A DNA stretch of 64,000 bases from an uncultured Lachnospiraceae bacterium (GCA_949051815.1 CARQVR010000004.1:62938-126937); one strand, 5' to 3'; shown: positions 43,030-52,258, counted from the first letter of the stretch. Notes: generated by a model not told the origin, from the letters alone. Numbers and translations: made by a program.

Positions 43030-43778
43030 TATCCAAACCTCCCTGTAATATAGTCCTCCGTCCGCTTATCCTGCGGTATGGAAAATAATTTTTCTGTTTC
43101 CCCAAATTCCACCATTTCCCCAAGCAGGAAAAACGCTGTCCTGTCGGAAATCCGGAGCGCCTGCTGCATATTATGCGTCACAATAACAATGGTATAGTCC
43201 TTTTTTAGTTCTGCGGCAAGTTCCTCTACCTTTGCCGTCGAAATCGGGTCAAGTGCGCTGGTTGGTTCGTCCATCAGTAAAACTTCCGGTTCTACCGCCA
43301 AAGCGCGGGCGATACAAAGCCGCTGCTGTTGCCCGCCCGACATGCCAAGTGCGGATTTTTTCAACCTGTCTTTTACCTCCTCCCAAATCGCCGCCCCTTT
43401 TAAAGAACGCTCCACAATTTCGTCCAACGCCGCTTTGGAACGGATTCCGTGTGTTCTTGGGCCAAAAGCCACATTGTCATAAATACTCATAGGGAATGGG
43501 TTCGGTTTTTGAAATACCATTCCCACACGTTTACGCAGCAGGTTAATGTCCATATTTCCATAAATATCTTCGCCGTCTAAGCGGATTTTCCCTTTTATAT
43601 GACAGCCCTCAACCAAATCGTTCATCCGGTTCATCGTTTTTAGCAATGTTGATTTTCCGCAGCCCGACGGACCGATCAGCGCGGTAATTTCATGTTCCTT
43701 AAATGCTGCATTTATTTTTTTCAAGGCTTGAAAGTTTCCATAGAATAAATCCAAATCCTCAACCGTGATTTTATTCAC
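43029..43778 (-). CDS. pstB: Phosphate ABC transporter ATP-binding protein
   Basis: 249 residues, full length. Walker A GPSGCGKST near 37, Q loop VGMVFQKPNPFPMSIYDNVAFG, signature MSGGQQQR, Walker B EVLLMDEPTSALDP and switch His IVTHNMQQAL. Drives phosphate import through PstA/PstC. The first eight bases overlap the end of pstA. Confidence 0.97.
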   Translation of the reverse strand: MNKITVEDLDLFYGNFQALKKINAAFKEHEITALIGPSGCGKSTLLKTMNRMNDLVEGCHIKGKIRLDGEDIYGNMDINLLRKRVGMVFQKPNPFPMSIYDNVAFGPRTHGIRSKAALDEIVERSLKGAAIWEEVKDRLKKSALGMSGGQQQRLCIARALAVEPEVLLMDEPTSALDPISTAKVEELAAELKKDYTIVIVTHNMQQALRISDRTAFFLLGEMVEFGETEKLFSIPQDKRTEDYITGRFG

Positions 43779-44637
43779 CTGTATTTATACCTCCTATCTT
43801 TTTCGCCACAAACCCGGAAAGTCCGTTTATCAGAACAACAACCATCAGTAAAACGACCGCCGTTGCGTAAGTCTGCCTGATATACAGTCCCTCACCCGAA
43901 ATGGAATACATATGGACAGATAAAGTTCTTGCCGAAGAAAAAATACTTGTTGCTATTTCCGCAACGGTTCCGGCCGTAAAGATCAGTGCCGCCGATTCTC
44001 CGACGATACGTCCGATTCCAAGAATAACGCCGGATAAGATACCCGGAACGGCGCAGGGCAGAACAATAGAGAATACTGTCCGCAATTTCCCGGCTCCAAG
44101 TCCGAAGCTGCCCTCACGGTAACTGTCCGGAACGCTTCGCAAGGCTTCTTCCGTTGTCCGCATGATAAGCGGCAGAATCATAATGCTTAAAGTCAAAGCC
44201 CCGGATAATAAAGACAAACCCAGTCCGAGAAATTTTACAAAGAACAGGGATCCGAATAATCCATATACGATGGACGGAATCCCGGAAAGCGTTTCTGCGG
44301 TAATACCTGCAATAGAAACAAGTCTGTTTCCCCGCCTCGCATATTCTGTCAGATAAATCGCAGCGCCGATTCCTACGGGAACCGCAAACAGTAAGGATAG
44401 CGCCGTTATAAACAATGTATTGATAAGCGACGGAAGCAGGGACACATTTTCGGAAGTATATTTGCTGTAAAATAATTCCGGCGTTATATTTGGGAGCCCT
44501 TTTATCAGTATGTACGCAATTATAAAAACAAGCGCAAGCATTGTAAGCAAGGCGGCAAGGCATACGGAAAGAAACAGAAAAAAGGATTCAGGGTCGTGTC
44601 TGTATGCGCACCATCGCCGTCTCAGATTGCTGGTCAT
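43771..44637 (-). CDS. pstA: Phosphate ABC transporter permease PstA
   Basis: 288 residues with six membrane helices. Family markers are PVGIGAAIYLTEYARRGNRL, AETLSGIPSIVYGLFG and the EAA loop MRTTEEALRSVPDSYREGSFGLGAGKLRTVFSIVLPCAVPG. Forms the channel with PstC. Starts immediately before the pstC stop codon. Confidence 0.96.
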   Translation of the reverse strand: MTSNLRRRWCAYRHDPESFFLFLSVCLAALLTMLALVFIIAYILIKGLPNITPELFYSKYTSENVSLLPSLINTLFITALSLLFAVPVGIGAAIYLTEYARRGNRLVSIAGITAETLSGIPSIVYGLFGSLFFVKFLGLGLSLLSGALTLSIMILPLIMRTTEEALRSVPDSYREGSFGLGAGKLRTVFSIVLPCAVPGILSGVILGIGRIVGESAALIFTAGTVAEIATSIFSSARTLSVHMYSISGEGLYIRQTYATAVVLLMVVVLINGLSGFVAKKIGGINTGE

Positions 44638-45486
44638 TTATTTCACCCTCCTTTTGAATAAGGAAACAGACAGATTGATCATAAGAATAAAGACAAACAG
44701 GACAACCGCCGTACCGATTAGCGCTTCGCGGTGCAAATCTGCAGAATATCCCATTTCCAGCACAATATTAGCGGTAAGCGTCCGGACGCCTGAAAGCATA
44801 CTGTCCGGAATGACAGCCTGATTTCCGGCAACCATCATAACCGCCATCGTTTCACCGACTGCCCGTCCGATCCCCAATACAACACCCGCAAAGATACCGC
44901 TTTTCGCAGCGGGAAGCACTGTAAAAAACACACTTCTTTCGTGGGAAGCCCCAAGCGCAAGCCCTCCTTCATAGTAACTTTCTGGGACTGCCCGGATTGC
45001 CGTTTCCGAAACGCTGATAACTGTGGGTAAAATCATCAGTCCCAATAAGATGGAAGCCGTCAGGACACTCATACCGCGCCCGCCAAAAACTTCCCGAATA
45101 AAAGGCACTAAGACCACCAATCCCCAGAAACCGTACACAACCGACGGAATCCCGGCCATCAGATTAACAGCAGATTTCAAAGGCAAATAAATATGTTTCG
45201 GCGCGAACTCTGCCATGAATGCCGCTGTTAATATCCCAATCGGTACGCCGGTCAGCAACGCCCCGGCCGTCACATAGAGCGAACCGGCAATCATAGGGAA
45301 AATCCCATAGAGATTATTTGCAGGCTTCCATTTTGTACCAAGCAGAAATTTGAAAATACCGATTTTTCTTATTGCCGGAATACCGCTCGCAAACAGAAAT
45401 ATACAGATTAGAATTACCGCTGCTATGGAAACAAGGGCTGTCAGGAAAAAAAGCAGCTTCATTCCTTTTTCTTTTATATGCATCAT
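44638..45486 (-). CDS. pstC: Phosphate ABC transporter permease PstC
   Basis: About 282 residues, six membrane helices. Markers are PIGILTAAFMAEFAPKHI, LMAGIPSVVYGFWGLVVLVP and the EAA loop SVSETAIRAVPESYYEGGLALGASHERSVFFTVLPAAKSG. In-frame ATG codons occur at 45492, 45486 and 45483. AAGGAG sits one base from the first and seven from the second, so 45486 is taken as the start. Adjacent to pstA with no gap. Confidence 0.95.
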   Translation of the reverse strand: MMHIKEKGMKLLFFLTALVSIAAVILICIFLFASGIPAIRKIGIFKFLLGTKWKPANNLYGIFPMIAGSLYVTAGALLTGVPIGILTAAFMAEFAPKHIYLPLKSAVNLMAGIPSVVYGFWGLVVLVPFIREVFGGRGMSVLTASILLGLMILPTVISVSETAIRAVPESYYEGGLALGASHERSVFFTVLPAAKSGIFAGVVLGIGRAVGETMAVMMVAGNQAVIPDSMLSGVRTLTANIVLEMGYSADLHREALIGTAVVLFVFILMINLSVSLFKRRVK

Positions 45487-45542
45487 AATCATGCTCCTTG
45501 TATAAAGAGACTCCCGCTTTCACACCAAAGCCCCGCAAAACC

Positions 45543-46436
45543 TTACTGTAACACTTCATCCCAGGTAACGGCATTGCCCATAAAAATCTCTCTCACCTGT
45601 TCGCCTGTCAGACTGTTTACGGGACAGTCATTGTTTACAATTACAGTGATACCGTCCATTGCAATCACAGTGGAAGTCAGCCCCTTTTCAATTTCCGAAT
45701 CTTTCAATTCGCGGGAAGCCATACCTATATCGCAGGTTCCGTCTATTGTGTCAGACATACCGGTGGAGGAATCACTTTGCTGTATCTCAATCGTAACGCC
45801 CGGATTTTTTTCAAGATAGGCCTCTTTGAGCTTTTCCATAACCGGAGTGACGGAGCTGGAACCGGCTATCACAATTTTTCCCGAATCCGTTTTCCCGCTG
45901 TAGCTTTCTGCATCCGATACGGAAATATATCCATTCGCTTCAATCACCGCCTGGCCGTCCGCACTCATAATGAAGTCGGTAAAATCCTGCGCCGTATCGC
46001 TTAAACTGTCTTTTACCGCAATATTAAAGGGCCGTGCAATCTTATAAGTACCGTCTTTAATATTTTCAATCGTTGCATCGCAGCCTTCAATCGAAACTGC
46101 CTTTACGGTATCGTTCATGGAGCCAAGAGAAATATATCCAATAGAATATAAATCTCCGGCAACAGTGGTCATCATAACAGACGTAGCATTTGTAACAGCA
46201 GCGGTGTCTGCCGTATAGTCAGTTTTTTCTCCCGCCTCATTCTTCTGTTCGATTCCGAACAGCTCTACGAACGCGCCGCGGGTTCCCGATCCCTCTTCAC
46301 GGGTGAGTACATTAATCTCTCTCGCCGTGTCAAACCGGGCGAAATCACCTTCCTTCCTGCTGCCGCACCCTGTTAATGCAGACAGCGACAGAACACTCAC
46401 AAGGGCAAATACCAGGTATTTTTTTGATGTTTTCAT
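45543..46436 (-). CDS. pstS: Phosphate-binding lipoprotein PstS with permuted lobe order
   Basis: 297 residues. Lipoprotein signal with lipobox LTGC (21-24). Captures phosphate for PstCAB. In ordinary PstS the segment GSSSVTPVMEKLKEAY begins the mature protein and INVLTREEGSGTRGAF follows the WDEV region halfway through. Here INVLTREEGSGTRGAF comes first (about residue 40), followed by the usual C-terminal half to NGYISV. Then SGKIVIAGSSSVTPVMEKLK (about 190) leads the usual N-terminal half, which ends at IFMGNAVTWDEVLQ. This is a circular permutation at the inter-lobe junction. Both halves are complete, so the fold and binding site should be kept. Confidence 0.93.
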   Translation of the reverse strand: MKTSKKYLVFALVSVLSLSALTGCGSRKEGDFARFDTAREINVLTREEGSGTRGAFVELFGIEQKNEAGEKTDYTADTAAVTNATSVMMTTVAGDLYSIGYISLGSMNDTVKAVSIEGCDATIENIKDGTYKIARPFNIAVKDSLSDTAQDFTDFIMSADGQAVIEANGYISVSDAESYSGKTDSGKIVIAGSSSVTPVMEKLKEAYLEKNPGVTIEIQQSDSSTGMSDTIDGTCDIGMASRELKDSEIEKGLTSTVIAMDGITVIVNNDCPVNSLTGEQVREIFMGNAVTWDEVLQ

Positions 46437-46520
46437 TTTCTGATTCTCCTTTGCTTTTATGGCTGCTTGAAGTGACAGCTAAATCATACATGATAAAAAT
46501 CAAATACAATATCCGCGCAT

Positions 46521-46537
46521 TGTAAAATTGATGTAAA
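46521..46537 (-). promoter_or_regulatory. Pho box upstream of pstS
   Basis: On the minus strand two TTTACA repeats are separated by 5 bp (TTTACA TCAAT TTTACA), matching the TT(A/T/C)ACA direct-repeat pattern bound by PhoP-type regulators. It lies 85-100 bases ahead of pstS. Confidence 0.8.
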
Positions 46538-46628
46538 ATTTCCAAAGCAAAAAAAGAACGGCGTTCCCGTTCTCCCATGCAGGGATAGAGAAACGCCGCG
46601 TCTGCATCGTATTCAGTTTTCATTGACG

Positions 46629-47753
46629 TCAATTTTCTTTAGAGAAATAGTCCTGCAAGTACTCAGTCAGCACCCGCGCCGCCCTCTTGTGGGACAGCAC
46701 TCCCGGATGGTTGTTGGAGCCGACGGTTTCTTCTGTGAGACTTGGAAGCTGTAAATAGATGACATTATGATCGCTGCTTTCTTTCATATAGCGGATCATA
46801 GCTTCGTTGATCGCAAAGGAGAGGTCGTAACAGAGCATCCCGTAGCACCAGACGATGTGTGCCTGCGGGTTGTGCCTGCGCAGCATATATAAGAAGGAAA
46901 CGACGGCGTCCTCGAACCGGTTTAAATCCGCTTCGACAAAAGTACCGTCCGGATTCAGGTGCTGCTTGAATGTCCGCCCCGTGACGGGATCGTGCCAGTC
47001 CGGCTGCTGGAACGCGGAAGCGTCGTTCGTGCCGAGGTTTACAATCACCGCGTCTGTTTTTCTTGCGGAAAAATCGTAGGGTGTAAAAGCGCCGAGACTT
47101 TCGTTTTTAGGACCGCAGCAGAGGCCGCAGAGCTGTTCGTAGCGGGAGGGAATCCGGCAGTCCGGATTGTTGTCCCAGCCGGATAACACGCCCCAGCCGC
47201 CTTTGGAAATGATATAGGCGTCCGCACCGAGGGCTTCGGCGGTCATTTTCGCGTAGTCACGACTGTAACTCATGTACATGGGAATCCAGTCAAGATCCCC
47301 GATGGCGCCGTAGGTGCCCTCTCCGGAGGTAATGCTGTCGCCCACAAATTCCAAAGTGTATTTTCCTTTGGGAACGGGATAAAAACTGCCGTCCGCCTGA
47401 AAGCCGTGGACAATGAGGCAGCAGTCCTCGTCCTCTGTCATGGCCTGTGTTTCTCTTGTTATGCGCACATTTTTAACCGTTTCCCCGTTCATGCCGCGAA
47501 ACAGACACAGGGACTGGGTTCCGGGCATAAGCATCTGACGGCTTGTAAGCGCCCCGTTGATTTCTACGGTAACCCACATTTCAAGGTTCTGCCAACTGAC
47601 TTCCAGATCGGCCCAAAGTTCGGAGCCGGACACGTTCAATTCCACCGCGCTTCCGTTAAAAAAGAGCGGCAGCGGACAGACGCCCGAGATCGTGCGGCCG
47701 TGTACTTTATAATGGGGGATTTCGTTTAACGCGTATTTTTTCGTATGGTTCAT
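46629..47753 (-). CDS. SGNH-type carbohydrate esterase (CE2-like), cytoplasmic
   Basis: 374 residues, no signal peptide. An N-terminal beta-rich domain (about 1-125) precedes an SGNH hydrolase domain with block I GDSITSGEG near 140, block III NLGTND near 245 and the catalytic His in NNHPGVLSHKRAA near 345. This two-domain layout matches carbohydrate esterase family 2, which removes acetyl groups from polysaccharides or oligosaccharides. Lack of export suggests it acts on imported oligosaccharides. Transcribed toward the pst operon but separated by the Pho-box region. Confidence 0.78.
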   Translation of the reverse strand: MNHTKKYALNEIPHYKVHGRTISGVCPLPLFFNGSAVELNVSGSELWADLEVSWQNLEMWVTVEINGALTSRQMLMPGTQSLCLFRGMNGETVKNVRITRETQAMTEDEDCCLIVHGFQADGSFYPVPKGKYTLEFVGDSITSGEGTYGAIGDLDWIPMYMSYSRDYAKMTAEALGADAYIISKGGWGVLSGWDNNPDCRIPSRYEQLCGLCCGPKNESLGAFTPYDFSARKTDAVIVNLGTNDASAFQQPDWHDPVTGRTFKQHLNPDGTFVEADLNRFEDAVVSFLYMLRRHNPQAHIVWCYGMLCYDLSFAINEAMIRYMKESSDHNVIYLQLPSLTEETVGSNNHPGVLSHKRAARVLTEYLQDYFSKEN

Positions 47754-47775
47754 GGGTTGTTCCGCCTTTCATATT

Positions 47776-48264
47776 TTATTTTTTGCCAACGGCCGCAGGG
47801 GCATTTTCTTCAATCATAGCGTCCATATATCCTCTGTCCCAGAGCAGGATGTGCAGCTTTTTCGCGGCCTCCACAGCGGGGGAGGTGAAATACTGGTTTG
47901 TCATCACGGCGCCCACCATCCGTTCATAGTAGGCCAGTCCGCCGTAAGTGCGAAGCACTGCCTCCACGCCGACGGGGCCGCTGTAACGTTTGCACTGGAC
48001 GGCGTAGGTAATGCCGTCCTTTTCCGCCAGAATATCCACGCCGAAGTCGCCGCTGCCGCGGGTTACTTCCACTTCGATAAACCCCTGCGCCCGCAAAAGG
48101 TCGGCGCAGAAAAATTCAAAATCATGTCCTTCCAGCTCGTCCATCCGGCTGATACGGCGGTCCCGCCTGCGGCGGAGGAAAAAGTCAATGAGTATGGCAA
48201 GGACAGCCATAAAAGCAATCAGTCCGATCAGTGCGGCGAGAACCGTTGTATTCGATTGTCCCAT
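47776..48264 (-). CDS. Membrane-anchored Mrr-like restriction-endonuclease-fold protein
   Basis: 162 residues. An N-terminal membrane helix (about 8-28, VLAALIGLIAFMAVLAILIDFFL) is followed by an RRRRDRR stop-transfer patch and an Mrr_cat-like domain with FEFFCADLLRAQGF, then GDFGVDILAEKDGITYAVQCKRY, the D ... QxK nuclease signature. The C terminus has MVGAVMTNQYFTSPAVEAA, also typical of the family. Members are predicted nucleases, but anchoring at the membrane is unusual and the role is unknown. The ATG at 48264 has GGAG at six bases and is preferred to a start at 48303. Confidence 0.8.
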   Translation of the reverse strand: MGQSNTTVLAALIGLIAFMAVLAILIDFFLRRRRDRRISRMDELEGHDFEFFCADLLRAQGFIEVEVTRGSGDFGVDILAEKDGITYAVQCKRYSGPVGVEAVLRTYGGLAYYERMVGAVMTNQYFTSPAVEAAKKLHILLWDRGYMDAMIEENAPAAVGKK

Positions 48265-48450
48265 AGAAATCTCCGTTTCAGTGTAAGCATCGCTGTGTTT
48301 CATGTCATCATGTCAGGGAAATACCCGGTCGCCGTGTTTTCCTTTGACATGATATATGGTAGCAGTATTTCCATGATTTATCAATATTTGTATAGGGATA
48401 AAAGCTGTGTTTGGCGCATAAATTTTATAAAACGTGTATACGGGTTACTT

Positions 48451-48984
48451 ATGGCGACAGTCTTATCTAACATTTCCAATATTATCATTCCGGTTATCCT
48501 TTTCTATATTGTGGCTTACGGCATTTCCAACCGCTGCAATGTGTACGAGGATTTTATACGGGGCGCAAAGGACGGTTTTCATACGGTGATACAGATTATG
48601 CCGACGCTGATCGGGCTTATGGTTGCGGTTGGCGTTTTGCGGGCGTCCGGATTTCTGGAATTTATCGGCGGGCTTTTCGGCGGTGTGGCGGACAGACTCG
48701 GTTTTTCCTCCGAGCTTGTGCCGCTGATGCTTGTGAAAATGTTTTCCTCCTCGGCAGCCACGGGGCTTGTGCTGGACATCTTTAAAAATCACGGTCCGGA
48801 TTCCCTGATCGGGCTGACCACTTCCATCATGATGAGCTGCACAGAAACCATATTCTATACCATGAGCGTTTATTTTCTGGCGGCCAGGGTTACTAAAACG
48901 CGATATACGTTAAAGGGGGCGCTGCTTGCAACACTCGCTGGGATTGCTGCGAGTATTGTGCTGGCGGGGAAGATGCTGGCCTAG
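48451..48984 (+). CDS. spmB: Spore maturation protein B
   Basis: 177 residues, the usual SpmB length (about 178). Hydrophobic with several membrane helices; family motifs FIRGAKDGFHTVIQIMPTLIGLMVAVGVLRASG and SSSAATGLVLDIFKNHGPDSLIG. In Bacillus, SpmA and SpmB together are needed for spore core dehydration. No spmA is found next to it, which is unusual because the two are normally adjacent. The ribosome site before the ATG at 48451 is weak (GGGTT), and earlier in-frame starts cannot be excluded. Shows that the organism is a sporeformer. Confidence 0.88.
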   Translation: MATVLSNISNIIIPVILFYIVAYGISNRCNVYEDFIRGAKDGFHTVIQIMPTLIGLMVAVGVLRASGFLEFIGGLFGGVADRLGFSSELVPLMLVKMFSSSAATGLVLDIFKNHGPDSLIGLTTSIMMSCTETIFYTMSVYFLAARVTKTRYTLKGALLATLAGIAASIVLAGKMLA

Positions 48985-49074
48985 CGTTGGGGGAAATCCG
49001 GGAATCGGTATCCCGTTCCCGACATATCCTTACAGGGAACCGTTCCGGTGCATCCGGTTGTCGTAATACAGTAA

Positions 49075-49109
49075 AAACGCCTCCTGGTCTGTGTGACAAG
49101 GAGGCGTTT
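49075..49109. terminator. Bidirectional terminator between spmB and the ROK kinase
   Basis: Perfect 10-bp arms AAACGCCTCC and GGAGGCGTTT, loop of 15, between convergent genes. Confidence 0.8.
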
Positions 49110-49121
49110 CCATATCTTATG

Positions 49122-49997
49122 CTATTTTCTCTCCAGCTCCAGAAGCCCCAGTTTCAGCGCTCCCATAATACCCTGCTTGTCATTCAGACTCTGCACCACG
49201 ATATAGCTGTCCAGATCCTCCAGCTCCTTCGTCTTGATGTAGCCGTTTAACAGTTCTTTAAACTTTGCACGCACCATAGGCAGAAGCTGCGTCTGGTGCA
49301 TCACACCGCCGCCCAGAATGATGCGCTGCGGGGATACCAGCACCGTATAATCCACGAGCGCCTGCGCGATATAGTATGCCTCCATCTCCCAGACTTCATC
49401 ACGATCCGCAAGCTCGACTGCTTTCCTGCCCCATCTTCCTTCAATCGCCGGTCCCGCGGCCAGTCCTTCTACGCAGTTTTTATGGAAAGGACAGAAACCT
49501 TCATAGGTATCCTCCGGATGTCTGCTTAACAGCACATGGCCACCCTCCGGATGCATCATCCCATGTAAAAGATTGCCGTCCACGATCACGCCCACGCCCA
49601 CGCCCGTGCCGATCGTAATGTAAACGCAGCTATGTAAGCCCTTCGCAATGCCCCAGGTATACTCGCCGAGCGCAGAGCCGTTCACATCGGTGTCAAAGCC
49701 CACAGGCACACCAAGCTCCTTTTTAAAAGCTCCCACGATATCATAATTCTGCCACGCCAGCTTCGGTGTGGTGGTGATATAGCCATACGTTTCGGAGCTT
49801 CTGTCCACGTCAATCGGCCCGAAACACCCGATGCCAAGCGCCTCGATCTCTTTTCCCTTAAAAAAGGAAAGGAGTTTTGGCACGGTGATCTCCGGCGTCT
49901 CCGTGGGAATGGAAATCTGCTCTAAAATCTCACCGTTTTCGTTTCCAATGGCGCACACCATCTTTGTGCCGCCCGCCTCCAATGCACCTAATATCAT
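49122..49997 (-). CDS. ROK-family sugar kinase (fructokinase-like)
   Basis: 291 residues, cytoplasmic, phosphorylating a hexose with ATP. Phosphate-1 motif LGALEAGGTKMVCAIG at the N terminus, sugar-binding FDTDVNGSALGEYTWGIA, phosphate-2 ITIGTGVGVGVI, and the ROK zinc motif HVLLSRHPEDTYEGFCPFHKNCVEGLA. The sequence is closest in style to Bacillus fructokinases. The ATG at 49997 follows GGAGGAG and gives the usual N terminus; the frame is open further upstream. Confidence 0.88.
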   Translation of the reverse strand: MILGALEAGGTKMVCAIGNENGEILEQISIPTETPEITVPKLLSFFKGKEIEALGIGCFGPIDVDRSSETYGYITTTPKLAWQNYDIVGAFKKELGVPVGFDTDVNGSALGEYTWGIAKGLHSCVYITIGTGVGVGVIVDGNLLHGMMHPEGGHVLLSRHPEDTYEGFCPFHKNCVEGLAAGPAIEGRWGRKAVELADRDEVWEMEAYYIAQALVDYTVLVSPQRIILGGGVMHQTQLLPMVRAKFKELLNGYIKTKELEDLDSYIVVQSLNDKQGIMGALKLGLLELERK

Positions 49998-50097
49998 TTC
50001 ACTCCTCCATTCCGGGACATTTCCCGCCCCATTGTATTTATGATATTCAGCCCGCGCCGTATGCAAAACGCGCGTTCATACTTCTTAAGCTGAACGG

Positions 50098-51462
50098 TTA
50101 ACCTACGATCTCTCTTGCCACAAACACCCCGCTGGCGGAAGCGTGCGACAGAGAATGGGTCACCCCGCTGCCGTCCCCGATGATATACAGCCCTTTGTGC
50201 CTCGTCTCGAGATGCTCGTCGATCTCCACTTCCATATTGTAGAACTTCACCTCCACACCGTACAGAAGCGTATCGTCATTTGCCGTGCCGGGCGCGATCT
50301 TGTCAAGGGCGTAAATCATTTCCATAATGCCGTCCAGAATCCGCTTCGGGAGGACGAGGCTTAAGTCTCCCGGCGTGGCCGCAAGCGTCGGCTCGATTAT
50401 CCCCTCCTCAATCCGCTTGGCGTTGCTCCTTCTGCCCCGCACCAGATCCCCGAACCGTTGCACGATCACACCGCCGCCTAACATATTGGATAGTCTGGCG
50501 ATGCTCTCCCCGTATCCGTTGCTGTCCTTGAAAGGCTCCGAAAAATGTTTCGCCACCAGGAGCGCAAAATTCGTATTCTCCGTCTGCTTTTCCGCCCCTT
50601 CGTAGCTGTGTCCGTTCACCGTCACGATCCCGTTCGTGTTCTCATTCACCACTATTCCGTGGGGATTCATACAGAAGGTTCTCACACTGTCCTCGAACTT
50701 TTCCGTGCGGTAAACGATCTTGCTCTCATACAGCTCGTCTGTCAGGTGGGAAAAAATCACCGCCGGAAGCTCCACCCGCACGCCAATATCCACACGGTTT
50801 GATTTTGTGTGAATGGCAAGTTCCTCACAGACCTTTTCCATCCACTTGCTGCCGCTGCGGCCCACAGATATGACGCACTTGTCACATTCACAGGTATCCT
50901 GTTCGCAGATCACACGGTATCCGTCCTCCATGCGTTCCACGGAGCGAACCGGCGTGTCGAAGTGAAATTCCACCTTGTCCTTCAATTCCGCATACAGGTT
51001 TTCCAGAACCACATAGTTGATATCCGTCCCCAGATGGCGCACGGACGCGTCCAGCAGATTCAGGTTATTCTGTAAACACAGCTTTTTGAAATGGGTGCCC
51101 GCCGTGGAATACAGCTTCGTCCCCTCGCCGCCGTACTTCATGTTGATCTCATCCACGTAATGCATCAGCTCTATGGCCTTTTTCTTTCCCACATACTCGT
51201 GGAGCGTGCCGCCAAAATCGTTGGTGATATTATATTTTCCGTCGGAGAACGCGCCCGCGCCGCCAAAGCCGCTCATGATCGAACAGCAGGGACATTTCAC
51301 ACAGGACTTCACCTTGTCGCCGTCTATGGGACAATGCCGGTTTTCCAGTGCATGTCCCGCATCAAATACCGCTATCTTTAGATCCGTATTGTTCCGTGTC
51401 AGCTCGTAAGCCGTGAAAATGCCGCCCGGCCCCGCGCCGATAATGATTACGTCATATCTCAT
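50098..51462 (-). CDS. FAD-dependent dehydrogenase of the COG2509 type
   Basis: 454 residues. Dinucleotide-binding motif IIIGAGPGGIFTAYEL at 6-21, a Cys-rich stretch CPIDGDKVKSCVKCPCC near 44-60, FSDGKYNITND near 72, and the C-terminal FAD-binding GLYIIGDGSGVTHSLSHA near 425. This set marks a widespread family of uncharacterised flavoprotein dehydrogenases. The four clustered Cys could hold a metal or iron-sulfur centre (inference). It ends before the ROK kinase and begins 25 bases after the udp stop region, so the three may be co-transcribed. Confidence 0.85.
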   Translation of the reverse strand: MRYDVIIIGAGPGGIFTAYELTRNNTDLKIAVFDAGHALENRHCPIDGDKVKSCVKCPCCSIMSGFGGAGAFSDGKYNITNDFGGTLHEYVGKKKAIELMHYVDEINMKYGGEGTKLYSTAGTHFKKLCLQNNLNLLDASVRHLGTDINYVVLENLYAELKDKVEFHFDTPVRSVERMEDGYRVICEQDTCECDKCVISVGRSGSKWMEKVCEELAIHTKSNRVDIGVRVELPAVIFSHLTDELYESKIVYRTEKFEDSVRTFCMNPHGIVVNENTNGIVTVNGHSYEGAEKQTENTNFALLVAKHFSEPFKDSNGYGESIARLSNMLGGGVIVQRFGDLVRGRRSNAKRIEEGIIEPTLAATPGDLSLVLPKRILDGIMEMIYALDKIAPGTANDDTLLYGVEVKFYNMEVEIDEHLETRHKGLYIIGDGSGVTHSLSHASASGVFVAREIVG

Positions 51463-51487
51463 ATATCTCTCCCTATAAAACCCGTTT

Positions 51488-52258
51488 TCAGTCCTTCCCG
51501 ATCAGCTCTCTCACCGCGTCGACAGCCACCCGGATTGCCATATCCGTATCGTGCACCACCGGGTTTTCCAGCCCCAGCTTCTCCCGCTCCTGATTCGCCA
51601 CCACGAGAAAACAGGCTCCGGCTCTCACCCGCAGATAGCTCGCCACCGTGAACAGTGCCGCAGACTCCATCTCGGAGGCCAGACACCCAAGCCGCTTCCA
51701 CGCCTCCCATTTATGCATCAGCTCATAGCTGACAGGCTTTGTCTCCGGCTCGTGCTGCCCATAGAACGAATCCTTGGCCTGCACCACTCCCGTGTGGAAA
51801 GCACAGCCTCTCGCCCGCGCCGCCTGCGCAAGCGCGTTTGTCACCGCAAGATCCGCCACTGCCGGGAACTCAATCGGCGCATACTCCCTGCTCGTTCCCT
51901 CCATGCGGATCGCCCCGGTGGCAACCACGACGTCACCGCTCTTTACCTCCTTCTGCATACCGCCGCAGGTGCCGATGCGCAGAAAAGTGTCCGCGCCGCA
52001 GCGCACAAGCTCCTCCATGGCGATAGCCGCCGAAGGGCCGCCGATGCCGGTAGACGTCACGCTGACCTTCACCCCGTCAAGAGTCCCGGTGTATGTAATG
52101 TATTCCCTGTTGTCCGCGATCAGAACCGGATCCTCAAAATACTGAGCAATCTTCACACAGCGTTTGGGGTCGCCGGGCATAATCACATAACGTCCCACCT
52201 CGCCTGCCGCCACCTGTATGTGGTACTGTCTGTCTTCATCTTCCGAATAATTCTTCAT
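51488..52258 (-). CDS. udp: Uridine phosphorylase
   Basis: 256 residues, cytoplasmic; splits uridine with phosphate to uracil and ribose-1-phosphate in nucleoside salvage. Markers of the PNP/UDP family 1 are VIMPGDPKR near 25, TGIGGPSAAIAMEEL near 75, FLRIGTCGGMQ near 95 and SEMESAALFTVA near 195. The start at 52258 (MKNYSEDED) is supported by GGAG six bases before; longer starts in the same frame lack this. Confidence 0.9.
   Translation of the reverse strand: MKNYSEDEDRQYHIQVAAGEVGRYVIMPGDPKRCVKIAQYFEDPVLIADNREYITYTGTLDGVKVSVTSTGIGGPSAAIAMEELVRCGADTFLRIGTCGGMQKEVKSGDVVVATGAIRMEGTSREYAPIEFPAVADLAVTNALAQAARARGCAFHTGVVQAKDSFYGQHEPETKPVSYELMHKWEAWKRLGCLASEMESAALFTVASYLRVRAGACFLVVANQEREKLGLENPVVHDTDMAIRVAVDAVRELIGKD

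Noticed and set aside
47752..48450. Long N-terminal extension of SpmB in the same frame
   Set aside because: The extension lies opposite the Mrr-like gene, has no membrane or family features, and SpmB homologues are about 178 residues, matching the ATG at 48451.
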